Notes: a model not told the origin generated them from the sequence alone. Counted from the first letter of the stretch, positions 42,566-50,773 are shown. The stretch: DNA of 64,000 bases from Mycobacterium sp. IS-3022 (GCF_001500065.1 NZ_LQIN01000004.1:62001-126000); one strand, 5' to 3'. A program made the numbers and translations.

Positions 42566-44272
42566 GTGACCACTGCGCCGCACCCCACCATCCCCTCGAG
42601 CGTGACCGTCGAGGACTGCACCGTGGACCTTCTGGTCGTGGGATCCGGCACCGGGATGGCGGCCGCGCTGGCGGCCCGCGAACAGGGCCTGAGCGTCTTG
42701 ATCGTCGAGAAATCCGATTACGTCGGCGGTTCGACGGCGCGTTCCGGCGGAGCGCTGTGGTTTCCCGCCAGCCGGGTGCTCGCAGAGAGCGGTGGCGGCG
42801 ACACCGCGCAGCGGGCACAGACCTATCTGGACGCCGTCGTCGACGGCACCGCACCCACGCAACGATCCGCCGCATTTCTCGCACACGTCGACGCGACCAT
42901 CGACCTGCTGCGCCGCACCACACCGATGCGGCTGTTCTGGGCAAAGGACTACTCGGACTATCACCCTGAGGCGCCGGGCGGTTCGGCGGCGGGCCGGACA
43001 TGCGAGTGCCGTCCGCTGGACACCGCCGTGCTCGGCGAGTACCGCTCCCGACTGCGTCCCGGTGTCATGGAAGTGAAGATCCCGATGCCGACGACGGGTG
43101 CCGACTACCGCTGGCTCAACCTGATGGCGCGGGTCCCCCGAAAAGGTTTGCCGCTGGTGGTGAAACGGCTCGGCCAAGGCGTCGGCGGTCTGCTGTTGGG
43201 CCGCCGGTACGCGGCGGGTGGTCAGGCGCTGGCCGCCGGACTGTTCGCCGGTGTGCGCCAGGCCGGCATCCCGGTCTGGACCGCAACGTCGTTGCAGCGC
43301 CTCACCACCGATGACGACGGCCGCGTGACCGGAGCGGTCCTCGACCACCGAGGCCGTTCGATCACCGCCGTCGCCCGCCGCGGCGTCGTGCTCGCGGCCG
43401 GTGGCTTCGACCACAGCATGGACATGCGCTGGAAGTTCCAATCGGAATCGCTCGGCGAACATGCAAGCCTCGGCGCGGAGACCAACACCGGGGACGCGAT
43501 CCGCGTCGCCCAGGAGGTCGGCGCCGCAATCGATCTCATGGACCAGTCGTGGTGGTTTCCGGCTGTCGCCGCGCTGCCCGGCGGTGCTCCCAAGGTGATG
43601 CTGGCCGAACGCTCACTGCCTGGATCGCTGATCGTCGATCAGACGGGCAACCGGTTCGTCAACGAAGCGACGGACTACATGTCGTTCGGCCAGCAGGTGC
43701 TGGAACGTGAACGCGCGGGCAACCCGGTCGAATCCATGTGGATCGTGTTCGACCAGAAGTACCGGAACAGTTACGTCTTCGCCGCAGATCTGTACCCACG
43801 GATGGCCATTCCGGCGGCGTGGTATGACGCCGGCATCGCGCACCGCGCCGACGACGTCGCCGACCTCGGCCGCAAGATCGGCGTACCGGAATCGCAGTTC
43901 GCTGCGACCGTGCAGCGGTTCAACGAGATGGCCCGTGCCGGACAGGATTCAGACTTCGGACGCGGCCGCAGCGCCTATGACCGCTACTACGGAGACCTGA
44001 CCATCACGCCGAACCCGAATCTGCGTGCGCTCGAGCGCGGCCCGTTCTACGCGGTGAAGATGGTGCTCAGCGATCTGGGAACCTGTGGCGGCCTACGCGC
44101 CGACGATCGGGCACGGGTGCTACGCGAGGACGGCTCCGCCATCGGCGGGCTGTATGCGATCGGAAACACCGCCGCCAACGCATTCGGAGCCACCTACCCC
44201 GGCGCCGGCGCGACGATCGCGCAGGGACTGGTGTACGGCTACATCGCGGCTCACGACGCGGCCACCGGATAG
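42566..44272 (+). CDS. 3-Ketosteroid Delta1-dehydrogenase (KstD)-like flavoprotein
   Basis: This 568-residue FAD protein aligns along its length with mycobacterial KstD: VGSGTGMAAALAAREQGLSVLIVEK, YVGGSTARSGGALWFP, YSDYHPEAPGG, ACGGF-like AAGGFDHSMDMR, AYDRYYGDLTITPNPNL, SDLGTCGG and the catalytic C-terminal FGATYPGAGATIAQG. KstD introduces the C1-C2 double bond of 3-ketosteroids. It is probably a paralogue with its own substrate. It starts at GTG 42566, divergent from kshA. Confidence 0.88.
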   Translation: MTTAPHPTIPSSVTVEDCTVDLLVVGSGTGMAAALAAREQGLSVLIVEKSDYVGGSTARSGGALWFPASRVLAESGGGDTAQRAQTYLDAVVDGTAPTQRSAAFLAHVDATIDLLRRTTPMRLFWAKDYSDYHPEAPGGSAAGRTCECRPLDTAVLGEYRSRLRPGVMEVKIPMPTTGADYRWLNLMARVPRKGLPLVVKRLGQGVGGLLLGRRYAAGGQALAAGLFAGVRQAGIPVWTATSLQRLTTDDDGRVTGAVLDHRGRSITAVARRGVVLAAGGFDHSMDMRWKFQSESLGEHASLGAETNTGDAIRVAQEVGAAIDLMDQSWWFPAVAALPGGAPKVMLAERSLPGSLIVDQTGNRFVNEATDYMSFGQQVLERERAGNPVESMWIVFDQKYRNSYVFAADLYPRMAIPAAWYDAGIAHRADDVADLGRKIGVPESQFAATVQRFNEMARAGQDSDFGRGRSAYDRYYGDLTITPNPNLRALERGPFYAVKMVLSDLGTCGGLRADDRARVLREDGSAIGGLYAIGNTAANAFGATYPGAGATIAQGLVYGYIAAHDAATG

Positions 44273-44938
44273 TCAGTCGTCGGCTTCGGCCTTCTTCTCG
44301 ATCTCGTACCAGTACTCGGGTGCCGGCCACGGAACCTTCGTCCGGCCACCTTCTCCGGCCTTGGGGAACGAAGCCTGAGCCTCGTCAAGCTCTTTGATCA
44401 TCTTCAACGCCAGCTCGCGCTCGTTGGCGTAGTACCGCTCGGCCCACTGCAGCGCCACCCGGGCGTACGCCCAGGACGGATCCGCGCCCGCCCACCGGGC
44501 GTCCTTGGCGGCGTTGCGATGCATCTCGTCGGCATACGCCACGTGTTCCTGCAGTACCTCTTTGAGCCGTTCGGGTGTCGTCAGATGTGCCAACGTCACC
44601 CGCAGCAGCGGCCCATGCTTGAGATTGGGTGGATCGACCGGGGCTTCGTTCGCCCACCGCGTGACCGCATCGAGGCCCGCCTCGGTGATCTTGTACAACC
44701 GGCGATTGCGCGCGCCCGTGTCGTCCGAGCGCGACGTGACCAGGCCGAGTTTCTCCAACTTCTTGAGCTCGGTGTAGATCTGGCTGTACGCCGGGCTTCC
44801 GTAGTAGAAGCGCATGCTCCATTCGATCCACTTGCGGATGTCGTAGCCCGAGAGTTCGTACTCGTACGACAGCATGCCCAGCAGCGCAAAACTGGTCGCC
44901 GCCAAGTTCGGCTTGGCGCCAGATGCGTCGTCGGCCAT
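44273..44938 (-). CDS. PadR-family transcriptional regulator
   Basis: This 221-residue protein has the PadR winged helix (FALLGMLSYEYELSGYDIRKWIEWSMRFYYGSPAYSQIYTELKKLEKLGLV, ending in RNRRLYKITEAGLDAVTRW) and a C-terminal helical dimerisation domain. PadR proteins repress genes until a phenolic or drug-like ligand binds. Its stop codon abuts the kstD-like gene end, and it diverges from a thioesterase gene with a copy of the recurring motif between, so it is one candidate for the motif-binding protein. Confidence 0.92.
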   Translation of the reverse strand: MADDASGAKPNLAATSFALLGMLSYEYELSGYDIRKWIEWSMRFYYGSPAYSQIYTELKKLEKLGLVTSRSDDTGARNRRLYKITEAGLDAVTRWANEAPVDPPNLKHGPLLRVTLAHLTTPERLKEVLQEHVAYADEMHRNAAKDARWAGADPSWAYARVALQWAERYYANERELALKMIKELDEAQASFPKAGEGGRTKVPWPAPEYWYEIEKKAEADD

Positions 44939-44979
44939 CCGCCCAGACTAACAATGGCAGGTCAGATAGGTCGTCGTCT

Positions 44980-45001
44980 CACCACTGGCCGGGACATGGT
45001 G
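44980..45001. promoter_or_regulatory. Recurring motif in the PadR/thioesterase divergent region
   Basis: CCACTGGCCGGGACATGG lies 44 bases from the PadR start and 40 bases before the thioesterase start. CACCA and TGGTG bracket it as an inverted repeat. It is one of the clearest copies. Confidence 0.55.
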
Positions 45002-45036
45002 TTGCGGCCCGCCACCGATCCCCCGAGGCTGAGGCG

Positions 45037-45654
45037 GTGACGACTTCTGAACTAGAGCAGCTGCGGTCGGTTTACGAACCGCTTACGGAGTCGGTCCGTC
45101 GACTCATCGACGTCAGCATCCGCACGCACGCGGACGAGGCGACGGTCAAGGCCGCGATCGACAACATCGACTGCGCCGCAGAGCAACTCGAGAGCGCCAC
45201 GCTGCGAGTCGGCTCGTTCGGCCTTGAGCACACCGAAGACGGAGCGCTCATGGCGTGGGGCAACGTCGTGATGGGGGTGCGCAACCCCGTCGCTCCCCCG
45301 CTGATCGTGCACCACCAGGCCGATGGATCAGTGTGGGCGGATTTCGTGCTCGGCGCGGCTTTCGAAGGTGCGGCCGGACATGTGCACGGCGGGGTGTGCG
45401 CGATGCTGCTGGATCATGTTCTCGGCGCCACCGCGCATAAACCCGGAATGCCTGCGGTCACCGGCACTTTGACGCTGCGCTATCGTCGCGGCACCCGACT
45501 GGGACGACCGCTGCGCGCCGCGGCCCACGTCGACCGCGTCGACGGTGTCAAGACTTTCGCGGTCGGGAATATCGCCGACGACGAAGGCGTCACCGTCGAG
45601 GCCGAGGGCATCTTCATTCACCCTGGCAGAGGCACTCGCGACGACGTGGGATGA
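45037..45654 (+). CDS. Hotdog-fold acyl-CoA thioesterase (PaaI-like)
   Basis: This 205-residue protein has the hotdog core: FEGAAGHVHGGVCAMLLDHVLGATAHK (substrate-binding helix with HGG) followed by TGTLTLRYRRGTRLGRPL strands and FAVGNIADDEGVTVEAEGIF. It probably releases CoA from a pathway thioester or removes dead-end esters. GAGGCTGAGG precedes GTG 45037, which fixes the start. It diverges from the PadR gene. Confidence 0.87.
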   Translation: MTTSELEQLRSVYEPLTESVRRLIDVSIRTHADEATVKAAIDNIDCAAEQLESATLRVGSFGLEHTEDGALMAWGNVVMGVRNPVAPPLIVHHQADGSVWADFVLGAAFEGAAGHVHGGVCAMLLDHVLGATAHKPGMPAVTGTLTLRYRRGTRLGRPLRAAAHVDRVDGVKTFAVGNIADDEGVTVEAEGIFIHPGRGTRDDVG

Positions 45655-45730
45655 GCAGGCAAAGCTCACCGCGAAACCGGAAAACCACTATTCGGAGGGC
45701 CGGTCGCCGGACAGGCTGCCAAAATCAGCT

Positions 45731-46237
45731 GTGGACATCGAGCACCCCGAGGCGCACAAGCGTGGGGACGACGGCCGCTACGAGACGGAAACTCAACGGT
45801 TGGACCGCAATTGGTCGAGCCTTCTGCAGGAGCTGCGGGTCGCGCAGACCGGAGTCCAGCTGCTCACCGGCTTTCTGCTGATCTTGCCGTTCACCGACCA
45901 CTTCTACGAGCTGGACCTCGTCATGCGGACGGTGTATCTGGTCACCGTGGGCTGCTCGATCGGGGCGACGATACTGCTGATCGCCCCCGTCAGCATGCAC
46001 CGACTGCTGTTCCGCCGTCGCCGCATGAAAGCGCTGGTGTCCTCGGCGCACATCTACGCACTCATCGGCATGCAGCTGCTGGGCATGGCCCTCGCCGGCG
46101 TGGCGACGATCATCTTCGACACCGTCGTCGGGCGGACTCCGGCCTGGATCGCCGGTGGGGTCTCGCTGGTCGCACTCGCCGTGTTCTGGTACGCCCTGCC
46201 GCTTCGCCGACGTGGCTCCGACGCCGCACGATATTGA
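45731..46237 (+). CDS. DUF6328-type membrane protein
   Basis: This 168-residue protein has a charged N-terminus (YETETQRLDRNWSSLLQELRVAQTGVQ) followed by four predicted membrane helices (LLTGFLLILPF, VYLVTVGCSIGATILLIAP, IYALIGMQLLGMALAGVATIIF, AGGVSLVALAVFWYALPL). The leading ELRVAQTGVQ is typical of DUF6328 proteins of unknown function. GTG 45731 is the only fitting start; the ribosome-binding site is weak. Confidence 0.78.
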   Translation: MDIEHPEAHKRGDDGRYETETQRLDRNWSSLLQELRVAQTGVQLLTGFLLILPFTDHFYELDLVMRTVYLVTVGCSIGATILLIAPVSMHRLLFRRRRMKALVSSAHIYALIGMQLLGMALAGVATIIFDTVVGRTPAWIAGGVSLVALAVFWYALPLRRRGSDAARY

Positions 46238-46273
46238 CGTTTGCGCCCTGATCCGCCTGGGAACTCCTGCGCC

Positions 46274-47203
46274 ATGTTGATTCGACGTATCGCGCGCCCG
46301 ATGCTGTCAGCAGCCTTCATCGCCAGGGGTGTCGAGGCCTTACGCAGCCCGAAACCGGCGGCCGACGCCGCACGTCCCACCCTGGAGGGGTTGAGCAAGC
46401 TGCCCGATCCGGTCGGCACCAACGTGCCCGCCAACGCCGAGACCGTCGCCCGGGCCACTGCGGCCGTCCAGATCGGCGGCGGGCTGCTTCTTGCCACCGG
46501 CAAACTGCCACGGGTGGCCTCGGCGGCGCTCGCGCTCAGCGTCGTGCCTGGCAGCCTTGGCGGGCATACGTTCTGGAGCGAGACCGACCCGCAGCGCAAA
46601 GCCGACGAACGCCGCGCATTCATCACCGATGTGAGCTTGATCGGCGGGTTGATCATCGCCGCGGTCGACACCGAAGGCAAACCCTCGCTGGGCTGGCGGG
46701 GTCGACGGGCGGCACACAAGGTGTCCGAAGCGGTCACTGCGGCGCTGCCCGTCGGCGCGGCCGCCGGTGGCGCGCTCTCTGACAGTGCGCTCGCGGACAA
46801 AGTCGGCCACGGCCTGCACGTCGGCGCGGAACGGGGTCGTGAGCTCGCCGTCGTCGCCCGCGAACGCGGCGCCGAGCTCGCCGAGGTTGCGCGCGAGCGC
46901 GGCCCGGAGATCGCCGAGTTGGCCCGCAAGCGCGGTGCCGAACTGGCCGACGTCGCACGCGAACGGGGACCGGAGATCGCCGAAGTCGCGCGCAAACGAG
47001 GAGCGGTACTCGCCGACGTCGCGCGCGAGCGGGGTTCGGAGTTCGCCGACGTGGCTCGCGACCGCGCACCCGAACTGGCCGAGACCGCGCGCGGTCGGGC
47101 CGCGGAGCTCGCCGAGACCGCGGGCAAGCAAGCCAAGACGGCGCGGAAGCAGGCCGAGCAGGCGCGCAAAGAAGCCAAACGCCAACAGCGCAAGCTTCGC
47201 TGA
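46274..47203 (+). CDS. DoxX-family membrane protein with 11-residue repeat tail
   Basis: This 309-residue protein has a DoxX-type membrane region in residues 1-140 (FIARGVEALRSP, IGGGLLLATGKLPR, SLGGHTFWSETDP). After a basic linker follow eight full 11-residue repeats plus one degenerate (residues 184-282) with consensus ARERGAELAEV, then a Lys/Arg-rich end. The repeats should form one long amphipathic, highly charged helix, similar to apolipoprotein or LEA-like 11-mers, perhaps lying on membrane lipid. The tail is far longer than in ordinary DoxX proteins. I chose ATG 46274, where the membrane part begins. Confidence 0.82.
   Translation: MLIRRIARPMLSAAFIARGVEALRSPKPAADAARPTLEGLSKLPDPVGTNVPANAETVARATAAVQIGGGLLLATGKLPRVASAALALSVVPGSLGGHTFWSETDPQRKADERRAFITDVSLIGGLIIAAVDTEGKPSLGWRGRRAAHKVSEAVTAALPVGAAAGGALSDSALADKVGHGLHVGAERGRELAVVARERGAELAEVARERGPEIAELARKRGAELADVARERGPEIAEVARKRGAVLADVARERGSEFADVARDRAPELAETARGRAAELAETAGKQAKTARKQAEQARKEAKRQQRKLR
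46823..47119 (+). repeat. Nine 33-bp tandem repeats inside the DoxX-family gene
   Basis: The DNA repeats with a 33-base period encoding 11-residue units (ARERGxELAEV). Units differ mostly at third positions and at a few charged residues, so the expansion is old and selected at protein level. Confidence 0.85.
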
Positions 47204-47266
47204 GGCTCCCGACGGCGCGCGCCAAAGGGACCCTGACCGGTGCCGCTCACCGGTACATTGACCCGA

Positions 47267-47743
47267 ATGACGAGCGGAAACTTCGGACCCGACCCCGGTC
47301 AGTACGGCGGCTATTCGACAAGCGGGCAGCCCGGTGGCCTGCTCCTGCGCTGGCTCGCCCGGCTCATCGACGGAATCATCGTGGCAATCGTGAGCTGGCT
47401 GCTCGCGTTCGCGACCGACAGCGCCTCCAACATCATGGTGACCGGCCTGTTCACCGGGGTCCTGATGTTCCTCTACTTCTTCGCCTTCGAGACCACTCAA
47501 GGCTGGACACCCGGCAAGAAGGTGCTGGGGCTCAGGGTTCTCGGCCCCGGCGGGGCGCCCAAGCCCACGGCCGCGCAGTCGGCCATCCGCAATTCCTGGA
47601 CGGTGCTTCCGGTCATACCGTTCGTCGGCGGGCTACTCGGGGTCATCGCGATCATCGTCATCGCAGTCACGATCAGCGGAAGCCCGACCAAGCAGGGCAA
47701 GCACGACGAGCTCGCAGGCGGCACCCAGGTCGTCAAGGGCTGA
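47267..47743 (+). CDS. RDD-family membrane protein
   Basis: This 158-residue protein has a Gly/Tyr/Gln-rich N-terminus (FGPDPGQYGGYSTSGQPGG), then the RDD motif (LLRWLARLIDGIIVAIVSW), a second helix with FAFETTQGWTPGKKVLGLRVLG and a last pair of helices. RDD proteins are poorly understood, some linked to ion transport. I chose ATG 47267, which gives the usual length. Confidence 0.88.
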   Translation: MTSGNFGPDPGQYGGYSTSGQPGGLLLRWLARLIDGIIVAIVSWLLAFATDSASNIMVTGLFTGVLMFLYFFAFETTQGWTPGKKVLGLRVLGPGGAPKPTAAQSAIRNSWTVLPVIPFVGGLLGVIAIIVIAVTISGSPTKQGKHDELAGGTQVVKG

Positions 47744-47788
47744 CGCTCCACGCGCGAGTTACGGTAAGCCCGAACGGGTTTGGCGTCA
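47741..47788. terminator. Hairpin region between convergent RDD and gntP genes
   Basis: AAGCCC-GAAC-GGGTTT (47766-47781) forms a short stem ending in T residues, and TGACGC/GCGTCA bracket it as an outer stem. Probably a bidirectional terminator. Confidence 0.5.
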
Positions 47789-49234
47789 GATGACAATCCA
47801 CACGACAAGGCTGAACGCGAACGCGGTCAGCCCGAGCGTCGTCTCCATCACCGTCCAAGTCTTGAGTGTGGTCTTCACGTCCATTCCGAAGAATCGACTC
47901 ACCAGCCAGAAACCCGAGTCGTTGACGTGTGAGAGTACGGTCGCCCCGGCGGCCATCGCAATGACCAGCAGCGCGAGCTGAAGATTGCTCAGGGCTCCCT
48001 CGGCAGCCGCGGCGCTGAGCAGACCGGCCGTGGTCGTCAGCGCAACGGTGGCCGAGCCTTGGGCCACCCGCAGCAGCGTCGCGATGATGAAGGCCTGAAC
48101 GATGAGGGACATCCCGAGTCCCGACAGCGAGTCGCTCAGCGCATTCCCGATACCGGTCAGCCTCAACACGCCGCCGAACATGCCGCCTGCGCCAGTAATC
48201 AGGATGACCGAGCAGATCGGTCCCAGCGCCTTGTCGAAGATGGTGCTGACCTCGTCCATCGAGCGTCCGCGGCGCAGGCCCAACACCACACTGGCCACGA
48301 TCACCGTGATGAGCAGCGCCACGCTGGTGTTGCCGAGCAACATCAGGTAGCGCGCCCAGGCCGCATCCTCGGCCAGCAGGCCGGCGGACATCAGGGTGTC
48401 GAGCACGGTATTGAAGGAGATCAACACGAACGGAAGAAGTAGTACGCCAAGGACGGTCGCAAAGGACGGCGCCGTACGTGCCGCGGTGGCCACTCCCCCG
48501 GCACTCGCGCCGTCGCGGTCGGTGACCGCGTCGCCGTCGACGTCAGCGTCCGACCCACCGTTCATATCGCCGAACAATGCTGTCGGAACATCGATGTGGA
48601 CCCGGCGTCCGATCACCCGCGACACGAGCAAAACGCCGATGTACCACGACAGCAGGGCGATAGGGAAACCGACGAGCAGGCTCACTCCGATGCTCGCGCC
48701 GAGCGCTTCGGCGGCCGCGACCGGTCCAGGATGCGGCGGCACAAGTGTGTGCATGGCCGCGAACGCCCCCGCGGCCGGCAGTCCGTACAGCAGCAGCGAA
48801 CCTCCGAAACGCCGCGCGACGGTCATGATTATCGGCAGGAATACGACCAGGCCGGCGTCGAAGAAGATCGGAAAGCCGAAGAGCAACGCCGCGACACCGA
48901 GCGCGAAGGGTGCCCGCTTCTGGCCGAACCGGCCGATGAGTGTGTCGGCGAGTATTTGTGCGCCGCCGGTGAGCTCGAGAAGGCGGCCCAGCATGACGCC
49001 GAAGCCGACCAGCAGCGCTACCGAACCGAGGGTGTTGGAGAAGCCGAAGCTCAGCGCGTCGGGGACATCGCCCACGGGGATGCCGGCAACCAGCGCCGTC
49101 AGCACGCTGACCAGGACGAGCGCGACGAACGCATGCATCTTGACCTTCATGATCAAGAACAGCAGGACCGCAACCGCTCCCGCGGCGATCAGCAGGAGCG
49201 TGCCGGCTCCGTAAGCGGGACTGATTGCTTCCAT
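47786..49234 (-). CDS. gntP: Gluconate:H+ symporter, GntP family
   Basis: This 482-residue protein has 12-14 hydrophobic segments with GntP landmarks such as LLVGFGVMLGRLLELTGGAQ, FGFPIFFDAGLVVFLP, LVPPHPGPVAAAEALGA and HVNDSGFWLVSRFFGMD. It imports gluconate with protons. GGAGG six bases before ATG 49234 supports the start. It lies downstream of gntK on the same strand (121-base gap) and both diverge from a FadR-type regulator. Confidence 0.93.
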   Translation of the reverse strand: MEAISPAYGAGTLLLIAAGAVAVLLFLIMKVKMHAFVALVLVSVLTALVAGIPVGDVPDALSFGFSNTLGSVALLVGFGVMLGRLLELTGGAQILADTLIGRFGQKRAPFALGVAALLFGFPIFFDAGLVVFLPIIMTVARRFGGSLLLYGLPAAGAFAAMHTLVPPHPGPVAAAEALGASIGVSLLVGFPIALLSWYIGVLLVSRVIGRRVHIDVPTALFGDMNGGSDADVDGDAVTDRDGASAGGVATAARTAPSFATVLGVLLLPFVLISFNTVLDTLMSAGLLAEDAAWARYLMLLGNTSVALLITVIVASVVLGLRRGRSMDEVSTIFDKALGPICSVILITGAGGMFGGVLRLTGIGNALSDSLSGLGMSLIVQAFIIATLLRVAQGSATVALTTTAGLLSAAAAEGALSNLQLALLVIAMAAGATVLSHVNDSGFWLVSRFFGMDVKTTLKTWTVMETTLGLTAFAFSLVVWIVI

Positions 49235-49355
49235 GAGGCCTCCGAATTCTTCATTGCCCGGTGCGTTCCGGACGTCTCACGCCTTTACGTTGGGGTAGCG
49301 ACTATGGGACTCCGTGGCGCCGGGCGCGGGCCCGACCCCCGGGTTGCAGTGTTCA

Positions 49356-49868
49356 TCAGTTCTCCTCGGTTGAGCGCACATCGGTTGAGACCACGTAACT
49401 TTCGACGATGGCATCGATGCTCTGGTCGACATCGATAGCGACGCCGCGCTCATCGGGTTCCAGTGGTTCGAGTGTGTCGAATTGCGAGGCCAGCAGCGAG
49501 GCGGGCATGAAGTGACCGGGTCGGCTGGCCTGTCGCCTGGCGATGACCTCCGGTGTCCCGGTCAGATGCAGCATTTCGATGCCGGAGCAGTGCCGCCGCA
49601 ACTGGTCGCGGTATTTGCGCTTGAGCGCCGAGCAGCTCATCACCCCGCCGGCGGTGCACCGCTCGGCCAACCATTGACCGATCGCTTCCAGCCACGGATA
49701 GCGGTCGTCGTCGTTCAGCGGTTCACCGGCGGTCATCTTCGCGACGTTCGCCGGCGGATGGAAGTCGTCCGCGTCGGCGAACGGAACCCGCAAGCGCTGC
49801 GCCAGCGCGGCGCCGACGGTCGACTTTCCGGAGCCCGAGACGCCCATGACGACGATTGGTGAGGCCAT
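49356..49868 (-). CDS. gntK: Gluconokinase
   Basis: This 170-residue kinase phosphorylates gluconate to 6-phosphogluconate. It has the P-loop GVSGSGKST (residues 9-17), DADDFHPPANVAKMTAGEPLNDDDRYPWL (substrate region), CSALKRKYRDQLR and RPGHFMPASLLASQFDTLEPL, all typical of the GntK family. It is first in the gntK-gntP operon; the 123-base divergent region carries several palindromes. Confidence 0.95.
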   Translation of the reverse strand: MASPIVVMGVSGSGKSTVGAALAQRLRVPFADADDFHPPANVAKMTAGEPLNDDDRYPWLEAIGQWLAERCTAGGVMSCSALKRKYRDQLRRHCSGIEMLHLTGTPEVIARRQASRPGHFMPASLLASQFDTLEPLEPDERGVAIDVDQSIDAIVESYVVSTDVRSTEEN

Positions 49869-49906
49869 TCCTCCACCTACTCAGTTTGTGTTTGGCGTCA
49901 CACAGC

Positions 49907-49922
49907 ATGCCTTAAAAGGCAT
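49907..49922. promoter_or_regulatory. Palindrome in the gntK/regulator divergent region
   Basis: ATGCCTT and AAGGCAT are perfect arms around AA, 39 bases from the gntK start. Probable operator. Confidence 0.55.
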
Positions 49923-49923
49923 A

Positions 49924-49935
49924 CTATTGCAATAG
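49924..49935. promoter_or_regulatory. Second palindrome in the gntK/regulator divergent region
   Basis: CTATTGCAATAG is a perfect 12-base palindrome directly next to the first one. A further hairpin-like element (GGTTA, AAAGA, TCTTT, TAACC) follows at 49936-49961. The whole region is AT-rich. Confidence 0.55.
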
Positions 49936-49991
49936 GGTTACACAAAGATATGTCTTTAACCTGGTAGGCAAACCTATGAAAAGATGTATGC

Positions 49992-50708
49992 GTGGCGTCT
50001 GAACCAATCGTCGGCGCGTTGCACGGCGGTCTGCTCACTGCGCTGGGGACGGCGATCGTTTCCGGAGAGTATCCAGCCGGGGCGGTGCTCACCCTCGACG
50101 GAGTGAGCGCGCGGCACGGGCTGTCACGCAGCGTCGCGCGCGAGGCGATCCGCGTGCTCGAGTCGATGGGCATGGTGGAATCGCGGCGCAGGGTCGGGAT
50201 CACCATTCAGCCCGCCCAGAAGTGGAACGTCTTCGACCCCCGATTGATTCGCTGGCGGTTGGATGCCGGCGATCGTGCCGCTCAACTGGTTTCGCTCTCC
50301 GAGCTGCGCCGCGGCTTCGAACCCGCCGCGGCGGCGTTGGCCGCGCGGCGGGCCGATCCAGATCAGTGCCGCATCATGGCGGCCGCCGTTTCGGACATGG
50401 TGATGCACGGGCGGGCCGGTGACCTCGACGCCTACCTGGAGGCCGACAAGCTGTTTCATCGGACCTTGCTCGAGGCCAGCGGGAACGAGATGTTCCGTGC
50501 GCTGGACGCCGTGGTCGCCGAGGTACTCACCGGGCGGACGCATCACGGCATGATGCCCGCGACACCGAACCCGGCCGCCATCGACCTGCATGACGAGGTC
50601 GCAAGAGCGATCAGAATGCGCGACGAAGCAGCCGCCGAGAAGGCGATGCGCGCCATCATCGACGAGGCGAGTTCAGCTGTATCCGAAGAGTTTTCAGAGC
50701 CAGGCTAG
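49992..50708 (+). CDS. GntR/FadR-family regulator of gluconate genes
   Basis: This 238-residue protein has an N-terminal winged helix (LGTAIVSGEYPAGAVLTLDGVSARHGLSRSVAREAIRVLESMGMVESRRRVGITI) and a C-terminal all-helical FadR/FCD domain (LRRGFEPAAAALAARRA, EADKLFHRTLLEASGNEMFRALD, HDEVARAIRMRD) with conserved Asp/His for a metal. It diverges from gntK, so control of gluconate uptake is the natural inference. It starts at GTG 49992. Confidence 0.9.
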   Translation: MASEPIVGALHGGLLTALGTAIVSGEYPAGAVLTLDGVSARHGLSRSVAREAIRVLESMGMVESRRRVGITIQPAQKWNVFDPRLIRWRLDAGDRAAQLVSLSELRRGFEPAAAALAARRADPDQCRIMAAAVSDMVMHGRAGDLDAYLEADKLFHRTLLEASGNEMFRALDAVVAEVLTGRTHHGMMPATPNPAAIDLHDEVARAIRMRDEAAAEKAMRAIIDEASSAVSEEFSEPG

Positions 50709-50773
50709 ACCGCATGCCGCATGTCGGCGCCGTCTTCAGGAACCGGCGGCGGGGATCGTGGTTAACTACCGAG

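Noticed and set aside
46823..47119. Tandem 33-bp repeats as a possible minisatellite only
   Set aside because: They are in frame and encode a consistent amphipathic 11-mer, so a protein-level function explains them better.
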